Source: Sclerodactyla briareus
Lineage: Eukaryota; Echinodermata; Holothuroidea; Dendrochirotida; Sclerodactylidae
Length of the DNA: 64,000 nt
Direction: 5' to 3'
NCBI GenBank assembly: GCA_026419785.1
Contig: JAODTK010002932.1
Location: forward strand, 107,523-171,522
This document shows positions 61,400-64,000 of the stretch, in pieces. Within the stretch, counting starts at the first letter, position 1. Each line of letters starts with the position of its first letter. A model generated the notes under the pieces. It was not told where the DNA came from. It saw only the letters and a program-made list of their open reading frames with translations, and did no database searches. A program made the position numbers and the translations under genes.

Positions 61400-62640
61400 C
61401 ACATACAGACAGGAACATGAACATGACAGCGGAGGTAGGTCACTGGTACACTTAGCAAGAGCTGTTGAAAAGTAGTTCATGACTTTCCTGCCTTCTCTCC
61501 TAATACCCTTTGCCTCTTTCTGACACGTCTCAAGTTTCTCATGGTTCAGTTCCATTTTTTGTGTTCCACTCTAGGAGACCTTGGCGACAGTGATTTTCTC
61601 CCATGTCCCTTGTCTTTTATGGCTTTCTGAAGTATCTTATATTCGTCTCCCATTTTAGGCTTCTCACTGCAGGGGTGTCCCATCCTTACACTTTCCACAA
61701 ACCTTTCCTGTTCTTTTTGATAGGAAGTTCTTCTCTGTCCAGTAAGATTGTATTCTTCTTCCCAGGGCTTCCCTTGTCTCTTGCTTCTCTCTGTCTTTTG
61801 TTTTTTCAATTTCATTTTGTTCTTTGTACCCGCTGTGCTGAGTTTCTCTCTCCTTCTCTTCTGCTAATCATGCACAGATGCCACTACGGGCAGATCTATG
61901 AGCCTGCATCATTCCGTAGGTCACAGGCCATCTCTTGGCAGTTCCAGAACCATTGGTTCTGACTGCATTTTTTACCCAATCTCAAAGAATTGATAGACTG
62001 GTCCGATTGAACTAAGAGCGCTCAACGCTGCATTACCATGGCAAGACATAAGTGAGTCCTTGACCAGCTAGGAAGTATCATATACAACTGTGACCCCAGT
62101 TTGTCTGATTCCACACACTGTCTCCCATAATGGTAAATCCGGGTGTACTCTTGTAACTGGATTGTTCCCTGCCCTTCTTTGTACGCAGACCTCTGGGATT
62201 TTCTGGGCCCGCTTTTCATTTATCTGTCCAAAGTATCTATTTCCTCTTGGGGTTTTCACTTGTGGCATCTTCCTTCCTGTCAGTCCGCTGGAATGCCTGG
62301 ACTCCACTCTCACGCTTCTGTAGATGATGAAGTTGACTCCAGGCTCCTCAGATCTCTTTTCCTAAGGCAGATGGGTGATAGGTAGTCTGTTTGCCTTCTG
62401 GTAGAAGTTCCTCATTCTCTGATGGGGCCCTGTTGGTTGCCTTGTTTCCTGTACCTAGAACTGTGGTGGGCGTTGCCTCCTCCCATTACAAAGCTTGTCA
62501 TCTGGTGCTATTCTCCTTTTTGTTCTCAATAGTTGAAAGCTGCTTTCCCCTCTTATCACCAACTACTTCTTGCCTAAGGAAGCGAATCATGAGTACTTGG
62601 CGGACTAAGACTGAAGCTAAGCCCTTTGTGTATTCTTCCT
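61400..62640 (-). other. CT-rich (plus strand) region with coding-like but broken minus-strand frames
   Basis: Minus-strand frames at 61546-61815 and 62068-62313 are charged and protein-like (for example KQKTERSKRQGKPWEEEYNL and VKTPRGNRYFGQINEKRAQK). They are separated by stops and lack clear splice signals. The plus strand shows matching pyrimidine-rich bias, which alone lengthens such frames. I recognise no domain; it may be a decayed gene or just biased composition. Confidence 0.25.
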
Positions 62641-63494
62641 GTGTCGTCTTGAACCTGCAATGACTGGCTCATTCTGAGAATTACAATCTGGGTGTTTATT
62701 GCTGTCGAACTTTGGTGATGAATTATTACTCAGAATTCTTTTTATCGAGCAAACTTTCGAAAAAAGTAGAGAAAGTAGGATTTCAGGAAAAAATGTAGGA
62801 GAAGTAGGAGCAAGGTCAAAATAGGAGAGTTTAAAAAAGTAGGACCTGTTCATGCCTGTCAACCTCTCCTGGTTTACCACTTACGCTGCTGAGCGTTTGA
62901 GATGCGGGTCATATCGGCGGAGGGTGGTGTATGAGGAGTTGTTTACTTGCATCAGTGTACTTCGTCTTGCTCCTTCCCTCCCCGCCCCCCAAACCCCCCC
63001 ACCCCCAAAAAACCCAACCAAAAAAAAAAAATAAAAAAACCCCCCGCATCTGACATATGAGATCACACAAGAGATGATGGACATCCAAACATTACATTGT
63101 GAAGACAGTAATCCCTGAAAAACAAGGCAAACAATATCAATCGTCCACCAATGTTTCTTTCCCCTTCCCTTCTGAAAACTAATGCGAAATCAAGAGCAAC
63201 ATCTATTACAGACAGCTAAAACTGTTTTTACTATTCCGATAGATGCTAGATTAATTTAGATTAGTTTATAGTTAATCAGCCAATTGCACATCATACATGG
63301 AAATCGGAATGAAATAAGAGCTCTCACAGAAACAAAAGACAATACCAACAACGGAAGAACGTACATAAAAGAACAATAGGCAGCATGATAACCAAAATAT
63401 GAATTCGATAAGATTAATGGACGAGGAAAACTGAGCCCAATAAATATTCTGCAACTGTACGATGAAAATATGTATGAGAGTACCAGTATTTCTC

Positions 63495-64000
63495 TTTCTC
63501 CTTCTTTCTGACACTAATGCAGAAACCCGCATAACCATTCCCTTTAACCCCCTGCAAAACATCTCCAACGATTAATATTTGTGAAGGCCAGTATTTCGTT
63601 CCCTTCTTTCTGACACTAATGCAGAAACCACTGTCCTACCATCTACTGCAAAACACTCCAAACTATTAATTTTGTGAAGGACCAGTATTTCTTTCTCCTT
63701 CATTTCTGACAACTATGCAGAAACCACGGCATAACCATCTACTACTGCAAAACAGCTCAAACATTATAGTTTGGTGAAGGCAGTATTTCTTTCTCCTTCA
63801 TTTCTGACAACTAATGCAGAAACCCACGGCAATACAATCTACTATCTCTGCAAAAACAGCTCCACACTATTATTTTGTGAGGACTCAGTAGTTCTCTTCT
63901 CCTTCATTTCCTGACAACTAATGCATAAACCACGGGCATCACCGTCTACTGCAAAACAGCTCCAAACTATTAATATTTGTGAAGAACCATATTTCCTTCC
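63495..64000. repeat. ~100-bp satellite, five units, continuing past the window
   Basis: The anchor CTGACA(A)CTAATGCAGAAAC recurs at about 63508, 63610, 63706, 63804 and 63911, a period of roughly 96-107 bp. It is followed in each unit by CTACTGCAAAACAGCTCCAA, ACTATTAAT-type sequence and TTTGTGAAGG. Divergence is mostly by single-base indels. The last unit is cut by the window edge, so the array probably continues. Confidence 0.92.

Overview
This window is eukaryotic nuclear DNA, most likely from a marine invertebrate. An echinoderm or another deuterostome is my best guess, and a weak one. Short coding segments are bounded by GT/AG splice signals and separated by kilobase introns. Homopolymer runs, microsatellites, a tRNA-derived SINE and many small inverted-repeat DNA transposons fill the rest. 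I see no operons, no intact tRNA or rRNA gene and no CRISPR array.

Left part (about 5.0-17.4 kb, + strand): pieces of one multi-exon gene. Exon-like segments lie at 5085-5300, 9171-9313, 11466-11542, 12450-12559 (weaker), 13394-13508 and 17235-17415, the last ending in a stop codon. Exons 9171 to 13508 form a phase-consistent chain if the 12450 exon is accepted. The joins 5300-to-9171 and 13508-to-17235 do not fit in phase, so at least one exon is missing or misplaced on each side. The protein is proline-rich, serine/basic-rich and acidic in turn, with a C-terminal coiled-coil-like tail; I do not recognise the family. Its introns are full of repeats: two copies of one SINE, a 307-bp inverted-repeat element, three copies of a ~550-600-bp element, and three near-identical ~656-bp tandem units just downstream of the acidic exon.

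Middle part (17.4-45.9 kb): repeats dominate. Two adjacent hAT-like elements lie at 24955-25878 and 25900-26398, both with imperfect 8-bp target-site duplications. A ~1-kb element with C/G-rich ends occurs at 27489-28487 and, inverted, at 44868-45908. At 35731-36199 a probable last exon of a mucin-like transmembrane protein is broken by three in-frame stops and a frameshift inside the membrane segment.

Right part (46-64 kb): copies of several dispersed families, one candidate phase 1-1 exon at 49452-49670, a GC-rich island at 54599-55210 that looks like the decayed end of a retrotransposon pol gene on the minus strand, a long composite repeat ending in (GATA)n at two places, a 378-bp inverted-repeat element nested inside another repeat at 57619, and a ~100-bp satellite running off the right edge.

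No new defence or mobile gene system is evident. All family assignments come from reading the sequence only.
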